A DNA stretch of 38,992 nt from an uncultured Clostridia bacterium. Lineage in GTDB: Bacteria; Bacillota; Clostridia; TANB77; CAG-508. The notes below the pieces were generated by a model. That model was not told the DNA's origin. It worked only from the letters and a program-made list of their open reading frames with translations, and ran no database searches. The position numbers and the translations under genes are program-made. The stretch spans positions 1 to 38,992 of the forward strand of contig CAKOTZ010000012.1 of assembly GCA_934120395.1 (NCBI GenBank), read 5' to 3'. Positions 26,196-34,999 of this stretch are shown here, piece after piece (position 1 is the first letter of the stretch; each line of letters opens with the position of its first letter).

Positions 26196-27811
26196 GGTAA
26201 CTCTCCTTCTATTGTAACTTTAACTAATCCATCTTGTTTAACACTGCTATCTGACTTAACATCAAGCAATACATTATCAACAATTAATTGTGCTTTAAAC
26301 ATACCTAATTGCTCATATTTTGTTGATTGTGCTTTTATCACAATATGTGTTCCACTAGTATTAGAAACTGATGTTAATTGTACATTTTTAGGTATGCTAG
26401 ACATAATTCTATTTAACAAGTTTGGAATTGCATTTCTAGTCTTATACTTTTCTGTAGTTCTTTCATTAATAGCTTGTAAATTTTGTATTAAATTACTATA
26501 ATCATTTGCCCTAGTTTTTATGTTGTTAACATCTTTATCTGCTAATGCAATTTGCTCATCTATTTTTTTCAATGCTGCTTCTGTTTCATTTTCTTTGTTT
26601 TGTATTTGTCCAACAACTATAAACGAAAATGCAGAATATAAAATAATAAGCATTAATATAGTTCCAGCAAGTCTCATTAACATTTTTTCAATTTTATCGA
26701 AATTACCATCTAGATTAAAATCAAATGATATATTAGAAAAAATTCCACCTTTTGAGCCATTGCTTTCTTTGCCTCCAATTGAAGGCATTTCAATTTTATC
26801 CCAAAATCCTAATTCTTTAAAGTTAACGCTTTTTAATCCTTCTCCTAATCCTTGTAAAGCTAATGCAATCGCAGAATTCACTTCAATATAATCTTTAATA
26901 TTTAATCTTACTGTTTCAGTTTGTACAAAATATGGTTTTAAAATTTCGCATTTTTGTTGTTTTAAATTTTCCTGAAAATATAAATCAACATTATTTATTA
27001 CAGCTCCTGTTCCAGTAATGTATAATTTGCTAATATTTAGTGCTTCCTCGGATACTATATCTTTTGTTCTTGTAACAATGTTATATAATGTAGGCATAAT
27101 TTCTTCTAGATATTCGCTTTCTTCTAATTGCAAGCTTTTGCCTTCCATAGTATATATAGTGGTGTTTTTGCAAATTTCATAAGCCTTGCTGTATGAATTT
27201 TCTTTTATATTGATTTTGTCGAAAATTTCTTGCATTCCATCTTCTAAAATTTCCACTTTATATATTTGACCATCAACAATTACTGTAATAGATGTTTTTT
27301 CTTCTATATTTACAATTACAATATTTTCTTGTGAATTAATTTCAACTAAATTTGCAATACTAATTGGTAATGGTGAAATATTTCTTAACTTATACCCTTC
27401 CATTTGTTGTGTTTTTCTTGCAATTTCTGCTTTATTAGCTGAAATGTGTATAGTTCTAATTTTTTCATCATTTTCTTTATCAGCTACCGAAAAATATTTA
27501 TACTCTAACACATTTTTGTTGAATCCTCTTTCTTCGCAAAGAAATTCAAATTCTGTTTTAATTGCACGTTCAATATCTTTCTTGCTTAACATTGAAAAAA
27601 CATTAAAATAGTTATACATTTCATCCGATAAATTAACACTAATAGGAGTTTTAAAGCTATATGTTTCTTGTACTATTTGCTTTACTGCATCGTCTAGTTT
27701 TTCATAAGTTTTAATTCCAAAAGCTTCAATTTTTGTGTTATCTCGTTCTTTTGAAACTTTTGCATATTTTATTAAGTGATTTTCGATATATAATCCTAAA
27801 CAGTCTGACAT
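26192..27811 (-). CDS. pilM: PilM-PilN fusion protein of the type IV pilus
   Basis: A 539-residue protein with two halves normally encoded by separate genes. Residues 1-360 are a PilM-like actin fold (start MSDCLGLYIENHLIKYAKV, YITGTGAVINNVDLYF, ending NSAIALALQGL). A transmembrane helix at about 377-401 and a coiled coil with SSIPKNVQLTSVSN are the PilN half. PilM normally binds the cytoplasmic tail of PilN, so a covalent fusion fixes that pair. It overlaps pilO by four bases (ATGA). It is the first gene of the operon; a TATAAT at 27847-27852 upstream has no clear -35 partner. Confidence 0.85.
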   Translation of the reverse strand: MSDCLGLYIENHLIKYAKVSKERDNTKIEAFGIKTYEKLDDAVKQIVQETYSFKTPISVNLSDEMYNYFNVFSMLSKKDIERAIKTEFEFLCEERGFNKNVLEYKYFSVADKENDEKIRTIHISANKAEIARKTQQMEGYKLRNISPLPISIANLVEINSQENIVIVNIEEKTSITVIVDGQIYKVEILEDGMQEIFDKINIKENSYSKAYEICKNTTIYTMEGKSLQLEESEYLEEIMPTLYNIVTRTKDIVSEEALNISKLYITGTGAVINNVDLYFQENLKQQKCEILKPYFVQTETVRLNIKDYIEVNSAIALALQGLGEGLKSVNFKELGFWDKIEMPSIGGKESNGSKGGIFSNISFDFNLDGNFDKIEKMLMRLAGTILMLIILYSAFSFIVVGQIQNKENETEAALKKIDEQIALADKDVNNIKTRANDYSNLIQNLQAINERTTEKYKTRNAIPNLLNRIMSSIPKNVQLTSVSNTSGTHIVIKAQSTKYEQLGMFKAQLIVDNVLLDVKSDSSVKQDGLVKVTIEGELP

Positions 27812-28090
27812 AAACTTCTCCTTTGTTTTGTAAATTTATCTATGGTATTATATTTTGCAATTTTCTGTATATTATTAAATGTATTTTTTTCTATTTTATT
27901 GTATACGCAATATTTGTTCTACTCAAATTTTCATATACTTATTTTATATTTTCCACGACAAAAGTCAACACTTTTAATTGATTTGTAATATAACTGTAAC
28001 ATTTCTGTAATATTTATTTTTATTCTTTCTGTATAATTTCAGGAAAAACTGGAAATTATAAATTTAACACTTATTTATGGAGGTATTAAA
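27812..28090. promoter_or_regulatory. Divergent intergenic region between pilM and the dodecin gene
   Basis: About 280 AT-rich bases between divergent genes. I see TATAAT on the minus strand (27847-27852, for pilM) and TATAAT on the plus strand (28032-28037, for the dodecin/spoVA side). Neither has a good -35, which would be consistent with activator-dependent or alternative-sigma promoters. I see no gene in it. Confidence 0.4.
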
Positions 28091-28306
28091 ATGGTTACTG
28101 AAAAACATATAAAAGTTACAGGAATGTCAACAATTTCGTGGAAAGATGCAATTGTTCAAACTATTGCCGAGGCAGCTAAAACAATAGACTATATATCAAA
28201 TGTTACTGTTCTAGAACAAACAGCAAAAGTTAATGGCAAGAAAATTGCAGAATACTATGCAACTTTAGATATCAGTTTTGTTATTGATCGAGAAAGGGAA
28301 GATTAA
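28091..28306 (+). CDS. Dodecin-family flavin/CoA-binding protein
   Basis: A 71-residue protein matching dodecin. The SWKDAIVQTIAEAAKTI helix, ISNVTVLEQTAKV and a final beta strand fit the 70-residue fold that assembles into a hollow 12-mer storing or buffering riboflavin or FMN. Start after GGAGGTATT. It lies 76 bases before spoVAC, with a strong inverted repeat between. The expected role is flavin sequestration; a link to sporulation is only suggested by position. Confidence 0.85.
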   Translation: MVTEKHIKVTGMSTISWKDAIVQTIAEAAKTIDYISNVTVLEQTAKVNGKKIAEYYATLDISFVIDRERED

Positions 28307-28332
28307 TAATTATTTAACTTAATTTTTCATTT

Positions 28333-28364
28333 ATTGCATAAGAAATTAGTTTTTCTTATGCAAT
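28333..28364 (+). repeat. Perfect inverted repeat upstream of spoVAC
   Basis: ATTGCATAAGAAA and its exact complement TTTCTTATGCAAT around a six-base loop. There is no T run after it on the plus strand. It lies 18 bases before the spoVAC start codon, so it could be an operator, an RNA control element, or a weak terminator of the dodecin transcript. Confidence 0.6.
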
Positions 28365-28382
28365 AACAGAAAGGAGAAAGCA

Positions 28383-28853
28383 ATGAATTCTAATCCATTA
28401 AATACTAAAAAGGATTATCAAAATTATGTAAATGCAAAATCGCCAAATTCACCTATTTTTAAAAATTGTTTTAATGCTTTTTGGGTTGGTGGGCTTATAT
28501 GTTTAGTTGGACAATTAATTTCATGTTATTGCAAATACAGAGGACTAGATACTGAAACGAGTAATACTATTGTTTCAATTATTCTAATTTTTATTAGTGC
28601 ATTTTTAACTTCACTAAATCTATTTAATAAGATAGGAAAATTTGCTGGTGCTGGTTCTTTAGTTCCAATAACAGGATTTGCAAATTCAATTGTTTCACCT
28701 GCAATGGAATATAAATCTGAAGGATACGTTATGGGGGTTGGTGGTAAAATGTTTACAGTTGCAGGTCCTGTATTGGTTTTTGGAATATCTGCATCAATTA
28801 TAGTTGGAATATTATATTTAATCTTTAACACTCAAGCTATTACGCTTGTTTAA
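28383..28853 (+). CDS. spoVAC: Stage V sporulation protein AC
   Basis: A 156-residue membrane protein of the SpoVA channel that moves Ca-dipicolinic acid across the spore inner membrane, mechanosensitive in B. subtilis. Four hydrophobic helices and the conserved GAGSLVPITGFANSIVSPAMEYKSEG are visible. Start after AGAAAGGAGAAAG. It is the first gene of a compact spoVAC-D-E operon. Sigma-G control is expected in spore formers, but I could not place a clear promoter. Confidence 0.96.
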   Translation: MNSNPLNTKKDYQNYVNAKSPNSPIFKNCFNAFWVGGLICLVGQLISCYCKYRGLDTETSNTIVSIILIFISAFLTSLNLFNKIGKFAGAGSLVPITGFANSIVSPAMEYKSEGYVMGVGGKMFTVAGPVLVFGISASIIVGILYLIFNTQAITLV

Positions 28854-28873
28854 TTATTAAGAAGGGAGTTTGT

Positions 28874-29878
28874 ATGCAAAAAATAGGTTCTCAAACAATT
28901 AAATTTGATAGTCCTCCTACTATTTTAGAAACAGCAAGTATTGTTGGTCCCAAAGAAGCTGATGGTCCTCTAGCAAGTTACTTTGACCAATGTTTAGATA
29001 ATGAATTTTGGGGCGAAAGTTCTTGGGAAAAAGCTGAAAGTAAAATAGTAAAAGAAACTGCAAATACTGTTATTTCAAAATCAGGAATTCCACAAGAGCA
29101 AATTGACTTTTGTTTTGCTGGAGACCTTTTAAATCAATGCATTTCTTCAAGTTTCGGTCTTAGGGAAATCCATATACCCTTTTTTGGTATATTTGGTGCT
29201 TGTTCCACTTTCGCTGAAAGTTTATGCTTAGCATCTGTTTTTGCCGAATCAAGTGGTGCTAAATATATTCTTTGTACGGCTTCTAGCCATTTTTGTAGTG
29301 CTGAAAAGCAATTTAGATTTCCTCTTGAATTAGGAAATCAAAGACCACAATCAGCCCAGTGGACTGTTACAGGTGCTGGTGCAGCAATTATTTCAAAGGA
29401 TGGTCAAGGCCCTTTTATTACTCATATTACGCCTGGAAAAATTATTGATATGGGTATTAAAGATTCAAACAATATGGGAGCAGCAATGGCACCAGCAGCT
29501 CTTGACACCTTAATTACACATTTCAAAGATACTGGTAGAAACCCCAGCTACTACGATGCCATTTTTACAGGCGATCTTGGCTATGTTGGCAAAGAAATAC
29601 TTATAGAGCTTGCACAAATGCAGGGATATAATATTAAGTCCAACTACAATGACTGTGGTGTTCTTATTTTTGACAAAGAGGCTCAGGACACTCATTCTGG
29701 TGGTTCTGGTTGTGCTTGTGTTGCAAGTGTTTTTTCTTCTTATATCTACAAGCAATTAAAAGCAAAGAAATATAAAAAAATTCTTTTAATAGCAACTGGC
29801 GCTCTTACAAATTCTACAACATCGCAACAGGGCGAAAGCATTCCTGGAATTGCTCATGCAGTCAGTATTGAAATTTAG
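28874..29878 (+). CDS. spoVAD: Stage V sporulation protein AD
   Basis: A 334-residue protein with a thiolase/condensing-enzyme-like fold. SpoVAD binds dipicolinic acid in the spore inner membrane and helps load it into the forespore. GIFGACSTFAESLCLAS and GAAMAPAALDTL, with GGSGCACVASVFSSY near the end, fit the family. It is 20 bases after spoVAC with an AAGAAGGGAG start site and precedes spoVAE, which shows the operon is complete apart from the absent spoVAA/AB/AEA. Confidence 0.97.
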   Translation: MQKIGSQTIKFDSPPTILETASIVGPKEADGPLASYFDQCLDNEFWGESSWEKAESKIVKETANTVISKSGIPQEQIDFCFAGDLLNQCISSSFGLREIHIPFFGIFGACSTFAESLCLASVFAESSGAKYILCTASSHFCSAEKQFRFPLELGNQRPQSAQWTVTGAGAAIISKDGQGPFITHITPGKIIDMGIKDSNNMGAAMAPAALDTLITHFKDTGRNPSYYDAIFTGDLGYVGKEILIELAQMQGYNIKSNYNDCGVLIFDKEAQDTHSGGSGCACVASVFSSYIYKQLKAKKYKKILLIATGALTNSTTSQQGESIPGIAHAVSIEI

Positions 29879-29895
29879 AAAAAGAGGTGAATCAA

Positions 29896-30282
29896 ATGGA
29901 TTTTTTTCAACAATTAGACTACATGTTACTTTTAAAAGCCTTTGTTGTTGGTGGTTTATTTTGTATTATTGGTCAAATATTAATCGACAAAACTAAATTA
30001 ACATCAGCTAGAATATTAGTTATATTTGTAACTTCTGGTGCTATTCTAGGTGGCTTAGGTATATACCAATATATTGTAGATTTTGCAGGAAGTGGCGCAT
30101 CAGTTCCACTAACTGGTTTTGGCAACGCCTTAGCCAAGGGAGCAATTGAAGGTGTACAAAAGCATGGCTTAGTTGGTGCATTTACTGGAGGCATTACATC
30201 CACTGCTGGCGGTATTTCAGCAGCTATTTTCTTTGGATATATTGCTGCATTGGTTTCAAAACCAAAAATGAAGAAGCAATAA
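29896..30282 (+). CDS. spoVAE: Stage V sporulation protein AE (SpoVAEb-like)
   Basis: A 128-residue three-to-four-helix membrane subunit of the SpoVA channel. GSGASVPLTGFGNALAKGAIEGVQKHG is the conserved core it shares with SpoVAC. I place the start at ATG 29896, eight bases after AGAGG, rather than at the in-frame GTG at 29887, which would overlap that site. The protein closes the operon and is followed by a strong terminator. Confidence 0.95.
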   Translation: MDFFQQLDYMLLLKAFVVGGLFCIIGQILIDKTKLTSARILVIFVTSGAILGGLGIYQYIVDFAGSGASVPLTGFGNALAKGAIEGVQKHGLVGAFTGGITSTAGGISAAIFFGYIAALVSKPKMKKQ

Positions 30283-30309
30283 CAGCTTCTTCATTTTTGG
30301 TATTTTTTA
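30262..30309 (+). terminator. Terminator of the spoVA operon
   Basis: CCAAAAATGAAGAAGC pairs with GCTTCTTCATTTTTGG and is followed by TATTTTTTAT on the plus strand; it overlaps the end of spoVAE. Confidence 0.9.
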
Positions 30310-30358
30310 TTATAAATGTATTTAAGTATTTTGCATTATAAATAGAACATTTTTAAAA

Positions 30359-30622
30359 TTACTTAATAACATAAACAATTCCTAATATAATTGTTAACAC
30401 TACAAATGTAATTCCCATAATAACAGTCCATTTTTTTAATGAACCTTCTTTTGTTCTTCCTTTATTTTTTTCATAGAAATTTCCAGAACCTGCACTTGCT
30501 GCTGAACCAACAATTGCGCCTGAAAGACCCTCTTGTCCTTTTTTTTGCAATAATGTTAATATGACAATAGCCAAACATACAATAATATAAATAGCTCCTA
30601 GTATATATTTTACGATATCCAT
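30359..30622 (-). CDS. secG: Protein translocase subunit SecG
   Basis: An 87-residue inner-membrane protein with two hydrophobic helices around a short glycine/serine-rich loop (QEGLSGAIVGSAASAGSGNFYEKNKGRTKEG), the SecG pattern. It aids SecYE-SecA translocation. The gene closes the pheS-pheT-cdaA-truA run on the minus strand and starts behind GGAGGAAAA. It is a common small stand-alone gene in Clostridia. Confidence 0.95.
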   Translation of the reverse strand: MDIVKYILGAIYIIVCLAIVILTLLQKKGQEGLSGAIVGSAASAGSGNFYEKNKGRTKEGSLKKWTVIMGITFVVLTIILGIVYVIK

Positions 30623-30688
30623 CTATTTTCCTCCACGTTCTCTTTTATTTTTACAGTATCTCTATTGTAGCATACCATTTTCAAAAAA

Positions 30689-31424
30689 TCAATAGTAAAC
30701 TTCAACTAAATATAAGCCTTGTGCTGGCAATGTCTTTCCAGCTTTTTTTCTATCTTTTGCCTCTATAATATTTATTATTTCTTCTGGCTTTATTTTTCCG
30801 TAATCCAACTTCAACTAAGGTCCCAGCAATTATACGAACCATATTATATAAAAATCCGTTTCCAGTTAATTCTATAAAAATTCGTTCTCCATCTTTTTTT
30901 ACTTCTGCCTTGTATATAGAACGCACACTGCTTTTGCTGCTTGTTCCACTTGCTTTAAATCCCGCAAAATCATGTTCTCCCTCAAAATAGGTAGCAGCTT
31001 CTTGCATTGCCTCAACATTCAGTACTGCTGGAACATGATATTCTAATGCACGATAAACCGCACTTCCTTGTTTGCTATTGTTAATAATATAACGATATTT
31101 TTTTCCTTTACAACTATATCGTGCATGAAATCTTTCTTCTACTTCCTCTGCCTGTTTAATTCTAATACTTCTTTTTAATTTCGAATTGATAGCTACCGCT
31201 ATCTTTTCTATTGGTATATCAGTTTCAGTTTTAAAATTTGCTGTTTGTCCAAAACTATGTACTCCTGCATCAGTTCTTCCAGAAGCAGTTAAATTAACTT
31301 CCTCTCCTGTAATATCATGAATCGCTCTTTCAATTTCTCCCTGAATGTTCAATTTATTAGGCTGTTTTTGCCAACCGTTAAAGTCTTTACCGTCATATTC
31401 TATAGTTAATTTAATATTTCTCAT
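30689..31424 (-). pseudogene. truA: tRNA pseudouridine synthase TruA, single-base frameshift near the 3' end
   Basis: TruA makes pseudouridine at tRNA positions 38-40. The N-terminus (GWQKQPNKLNIQGEIE), catalytic aspartate in TASGRTDAGVH and core MVRIIAGTLVEVGL are normal. After residue ~214 the called frame ends early in NKARRNNKYYRGKR at 30750. One base less in a T/A run at 30793-30797 gives a typical TruA tail (KPEEIINIIEAKDRKKAGKT, then LPAQGLYLVEVYY) to a stop at 30689. So the gene has a one-base insertion, or the sequence has an error there. The ATG overlaps the cdaA stop by four bases. Confidence 0.85.
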
Positions 31425-32350
31425 TTTGTTTTCTCTTCTTTATTATTTTTCTTTTTAATTTTCGAAACAATTTTATTCCATATCCCATTTGATTGCTGTT
31501 TTGGTTGCTCCAATCTTTTAGTAACAATATTCTTTATTAAAATTTTCTTTAAAGCTTCTTCCTTTACATCTGCAATTAATGTACCATCTTTTGCAACCGA
31601 TATTTTACCTGTTTCCTCTGAAACAACAACAGCAATACTATCTGATTCCTTAGATATTCCAATTGCTGCACGATGTCTAGTTCCTAATTCCTTTGCTATG
31701 TCTTGATCACTAGCAAGTGGTAGCATACATGCTGCTGCCTTAATTCTATTTTCACTAATTACAACCGCTCCATCATGTAGAGGTGTATTGGGTGTAAATA
31801 TATTTACCAATAATTGTGGTGAAATTTCGGAATCCATCGCAATTCCTGTACTTATTATGTCTTTAATTTGTATATCCCTTTCAATTACAATTAGACCACC
31901 TGTTTTTGTTTTTGCAAGCTCTGTTGCCGCAATTGCAATTTTGTAAATATCTTCTTTTGTTCTAACGGCTATATCCTTATCAATTCCAAAAAACTTAGAA
32001 ACATTTCTTGTGCCCAGCTGTTCTAATGCCCTTCTTAATTCTGGCTGGAAGATAACAATTAGTATTAATACTCCATAGGTCATTAAAGAATTTAATATGT
32101 AATGTAAAATATTCAATTGAAAAATTCCGCTAAGAGCATTAGCAATTATTAAGAAAACTATTCCTTTTAGCAATTGCCAAGCTCTTGTGTCTTTAACAAG
32201 TTGTAATAGTTTATAGCCTAGAAAGATAACAATACTTATATCAATAATTAGCAAAACTAATTTTATTGGATATTGTTGCCATGTTGTTAAATATTCTACT
32301 ATATTTTGTTGATAAAAATTATAAAACATCATTTTAATATTTTCTAACAT
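31421..32350 (-). CDS. cdaA: Diadenylate cyclase CdaA (DacA)
   Basis: A 309-residue membrane enzyme that makes cyclic di-AMP, which controls potassium and osmolyte balance. Three N-terminal helices (about 20-95) precede the DAC domain. Its catalytic signatures are HDGAVVISENRI near residue 191 and GTRHRAAIG near 221. The C-terminus is a lysine-rich tail. The usual regulator gene cdaR is not next to it; instead cdaA overlaps truA by four bases. Start after GAGAGG. A small membrane peptide gene lies between it and pheT. Confidence 0.95.
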   Translation of the reverse strand: MLENIKMMFYNFYQQNIVEYLTTWQQYPIKLVLLIIDISIVIFLGYKLLQLVKDTRAWQLLKGIVFLIIANALSGIFQLNILHYILNSLMTYGVLILIVIFQPELRRALEQLGTRNVSKFFGIDKDIAVRTKEDIYKIAIAATELAKTKTGGLIVIERDIQIKDIISTGIAMDSEISPQLLVNIFTPNTPLHDGAVVISENRIKAAACMLPLASDQDIAKELGTRHRAAIGISKESDSIAVVVSEETGKISVAKDGTLIADVKEEALKKILIKNIVTKRLEQPKQQSNGIWNKIVSKIKKKNNKEEKTK

Positions 32351-32369
32351 ATATTACCTCTCTTTATTC

Positions 32370-32474
32370 TTATTTGGCAAATAGATAGTATAATAATGTA
32401 AAAATAGATGTTGCAGCCATAGTAATAACTAAAATAGCTGCTACTATTTTTACAAATATTTTATGTTTATTCAT
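32370..32474 (-). CDS. Small single-pass membrane peptide (DUF4044-like)
   Basis: A 34-residue peptide, MNKHKIFVKIVAAILVITMA then ATSIFTLLYYLFAK, with a basic N-terminus and one hydrophobic helix. The start follows AAAAAAGGAGAG, a strong ribosome binding site. The size, KxxKxxVKI start and position beside conserved genes resemble the DUF4044 small-protein family of Firmicutes; the match is by pattern only. It lies between pheT and cdaA in the same direction, 19 bases before cdaA. Confidence 0.6.
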   Translation of the reverse strand: MNKHKIFVKIVAAILVITMAATSIFTLLYYLFAK

Positions 32475-32525
32475 TTGTTTTTCTCTCCTTTTTTCTCAAT
32501 TATATTATCGATAATACCACAAAAG

Positions 32526-32562
32526 CAAATAGAATTCAACATTTTTTATTGAATTCTATTTG
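32526..32562 (-). terminator. Terminator downstream of pheT
   Basis: CAAATAGAATTCAA and TTGAATTCTATTTG pair across a loop of nine bases, 12 bases after the pheT stop. The T tract on the minus strand is short (GCTTTTG), so some readthrough to cdaA is likely. Confidence 0.7.
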
Positions 32563-32573
32563 GTATATTTTAT

Positions 32574-34979
32574 CTATTTTCTAAGCTCTGCACCAATCTT
32601 AGATAACTCTTCTACTATCTGCTCCATTACTTGATTTATTTCATCATCTGTTAAAGTTTTTGTCTTATCTCTGAAAATAAGTGCAATAGCAATACTTTTC
32701 TTATTTAGACCTAATTTGTCACTGCGATAAATATCAAAAACCTTCCAACTTTCCAACAATTTCTTTCCCTTTGCCCTAAGTATTTTTTCTATTTGTGCAA
32801 CTTCAATTTCTTCTGAAACCGTAACCGCTATATCTCTTTCTACTGCTGGATATTTTGGAATTGGTGTATATTTTTTTTCTTTTTTAGAATATTTTACTAT
32901 TTTTTCAAAATCAATTTCAGCTATATAAACAGCCTGTCCTACAGAATAGTTTTCTTGTACACTTGGATGTATTTGACCTAAAATTGCAATTGTGTCTTTT
33001 CCAATATTTATTTTAGCTGTTCTACCTTGATGGTAACTACTTTCTTCACTATCTGTTACTACATCATATCTAGCTATATTTGCTTCTTCCAATATGTTTT
33101 CTACAATTCCTTTTAAAGAGTAAAAATCACTTTCTCCTCCTGTTATAGCTAGAGTAATTATTTTTCGTTCTTCTGGTAATTCTTCTTTTTCAATTGCACC
33201 TACATTATCTTGATAAATTTTTGCAATTTCAAACAAATTAAGTTCCATATTTTTCTTTGCAATATTTGACGAAACAACCTTCATCATAGTAGGAACAACT
33301 GTTGTCTTCATGATAGAATAATCTACACTTAATGGATTTTTTATTTTTATTGTGCTATCATATAAAGCATTTCCTTCTTCTATTCTACATTTTGCTAATT
33401 CTTCAGGGTTCATAAATCCATAAGTATACACCTCTGAAAATCCTTTTGCTACTAGCATTTGCTTAACTCTATCCTCTAATTTTTGAGATTCTGTTTTACC
33501 TCCTAATGTTGTTTCTGCTTCAATAAGTGTGCTACCCAATTTATCATATCCATAAATTCGTAAAATTTCTTCAGCAACATCTGCATCTTGTTCAATATCT
33601 TGACGATAATATGGTGGTATGCAATACTCTCCTTCTACCTTAATTTCTAATTTATTTAGAATTTCTACCATTTCTTCTCTAGATAAATTTATTCCTAATA
33701 GTTTATTTATGCGTTCAGGATTAAATTCAACTTTCTTTACTTCTTGTTTTGTAGGATACACATCAATTAAACAATCTACAACTTCTCCAGCCCCTAATTG
33801 TTCTACCAATTGCACTGCTCTATTAACTGCTCGTTCTGCATTTTCAGGAGATAAACCTTTTTCATATCTACTTGAAGCCTCTGTTCTTAAACCTAATTTT
33901 TTTGCAGTTAGACGTACATTTCCTCCCTTAAATACTGCAGATTCAAACACTATTGTTTGTGTATCATTTTCAATTTCTGAGTTCATTCCACCCATAACAC
34001 CAGCTACAGCAACAGCTTTTTCATCATCTGCAATAACCAACATTTCATCTGTTAGCTCTCTTTCTTGCTCATCTAATGTTGTTATTTTTTCTCCATTTCT
34101 TGCTCTTCTAACATTTATATGTTTACCTGCAATAGAATTAATATCAAAAGCATGCATTGGTTGACCCATTTCTAACATTACGTAGTTTGTAATATCAACA
34201 ATATTGTTGATACTTCTTACCCCACAAGCACTTAAACGTTTTTTCATCCAATCTGGTGAAGGAGCTACTTTTACATTTTTTACAACTCTAGCCATATAAC
34301 GATAACATAAGTCAGCCGCTTCTATGCTTACTGTTAAACCTTCCAAATTATCCGTCCTCGCCACATTCATACTGTCAATATCTTTATTTGGATTTTTACA
34401 TTCTTCTCCAAGAGAAACAGCAGTTTCTCTTCCGATTCCCTCCACTGATAGGCAATCTGGTCTGTTTGGTGTAATTTCAAATTCAATTATATCTTCTCTT
34501 AACCCTAAAACCTCAACAATATCTTTACCTAAATCCTTCTCATACTCTTTTGGTAAAATCATAATTCCATGGTCTATTTGCCCTGGGTAGTCTTCTAAAT
34601 TCAAGCCAAGTTCTCCAACAGAGCACATCATTCCACATGATTCTACTCCTCTTAAACTTCCTTTTTTTATTTTAATATCGCCAGGTAGTTCTGAACCATC
34701 TTTTGCAATTGGTACTATATCTCCAATTTTAATATTATTAGCTCCAGTAACAATTTGCAAAATTTCATTTTTTACATCTACCTTTGTTACAACTAACTTA
34801 TCTGCATCTGGATGTTTTTCAATTTCTAATATCTTACCAACAACAACATTTTTTATGTTGTCTCCCTTTGTTTCAAAGCCTTCTACCTTAGAGCCTGTCA
34901 TTGTAAGTATTTCTGATAACTCTTTCATTGATACATCTATATTAGCATACTCTTTTAGCCATTCTATTCCAACTTTCAT
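32574..34979 (-). CDS. pheT: Phenylalanyl-tRNA synthetase beta subunit
   Basis: An 801-residue subunit of the (alpha-beta)2 PheRS. An EMAP-type tRNA-binding domain lies at about 39-150 (VVVGKILEIEKHPDADKL), then the B3/B4 editing site (LGLRTEASSRYEKGL), the B5 domain, the catalytic-like core and the C-terminal anticodon-binding FDX-ACB domain (about 705-801, YPAVERDIAVTV). It starts 20 bases after pheS behind TAGGAGG and shares its T-box-controlled message. Confidence 0.97.
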   Translation of the reverse strand: MKVGIEWLKEYANIDVSMKELSEILTMTGSKVEGFETKGDNIKNVVVGKILEIEKHPDADKLVVTKVDVKNEILQIVTGANNIKIGDIVPIAKDGSELPGDIKIKKGSLRGVESCGMMCSVGELGLNLEDYPGQIDHGIMILPKEYEKDLGKDIVEVLGLREDIIEFEITPNRPDCLSVEGIGRETAVSLGEECKNPNKDIDSMNVARTDNLEGLTVSIEAADLCYRYMARVVKNVKVAPSPDWMKKRLSACGVRSINNIVDITNYVMLEMGQPMHAFDINSIAGKHINVRRARNGEKITTLDEQERELTDEMLVIADDEKAVAVAGVMGGMNSEIENDTQTIVFESAVFKGGNVRLTAKKLGLRTEASSRYEKGLSPENAERAVNRAVQLVEQLGAGEVVDCLIDVYPTKQEVKKVEFNPERINKLLGINLSREEMVEILNKLEIKVEGEYCIPPYYRQDIEQDADVAEEILRIYGYDKLGSTLIEAETTLGGKTESQKLEDRVKQMLVAKGFSEVYTYGFMNPEELAKCRIEEGNALYDSTIKIKNPLSVDYSIMKTTVVPTMMKVVSSNIAKKNMELNLFEIAKIYQDNVGAIEKEELPEERKIITLAITGGESDFYSLKGIVENILEEANIARYDVVTDSEESSYHQGRTAKINIGKDTIAILGQIHPSVQENYSVGQAVYIAEIDFEKIVKYSKKEKKYTPIPKYPAVERDIAVTVSEEIEVAQIEKILRAKGKKLLESWKVFDIYRSDKLGLNKKSIAIALIFRDKTKTLTDDEINQVMEQIVEELSKIGAELRK

Positions 34980-34999
34980 TTTATTTCCTCCTATATTTT

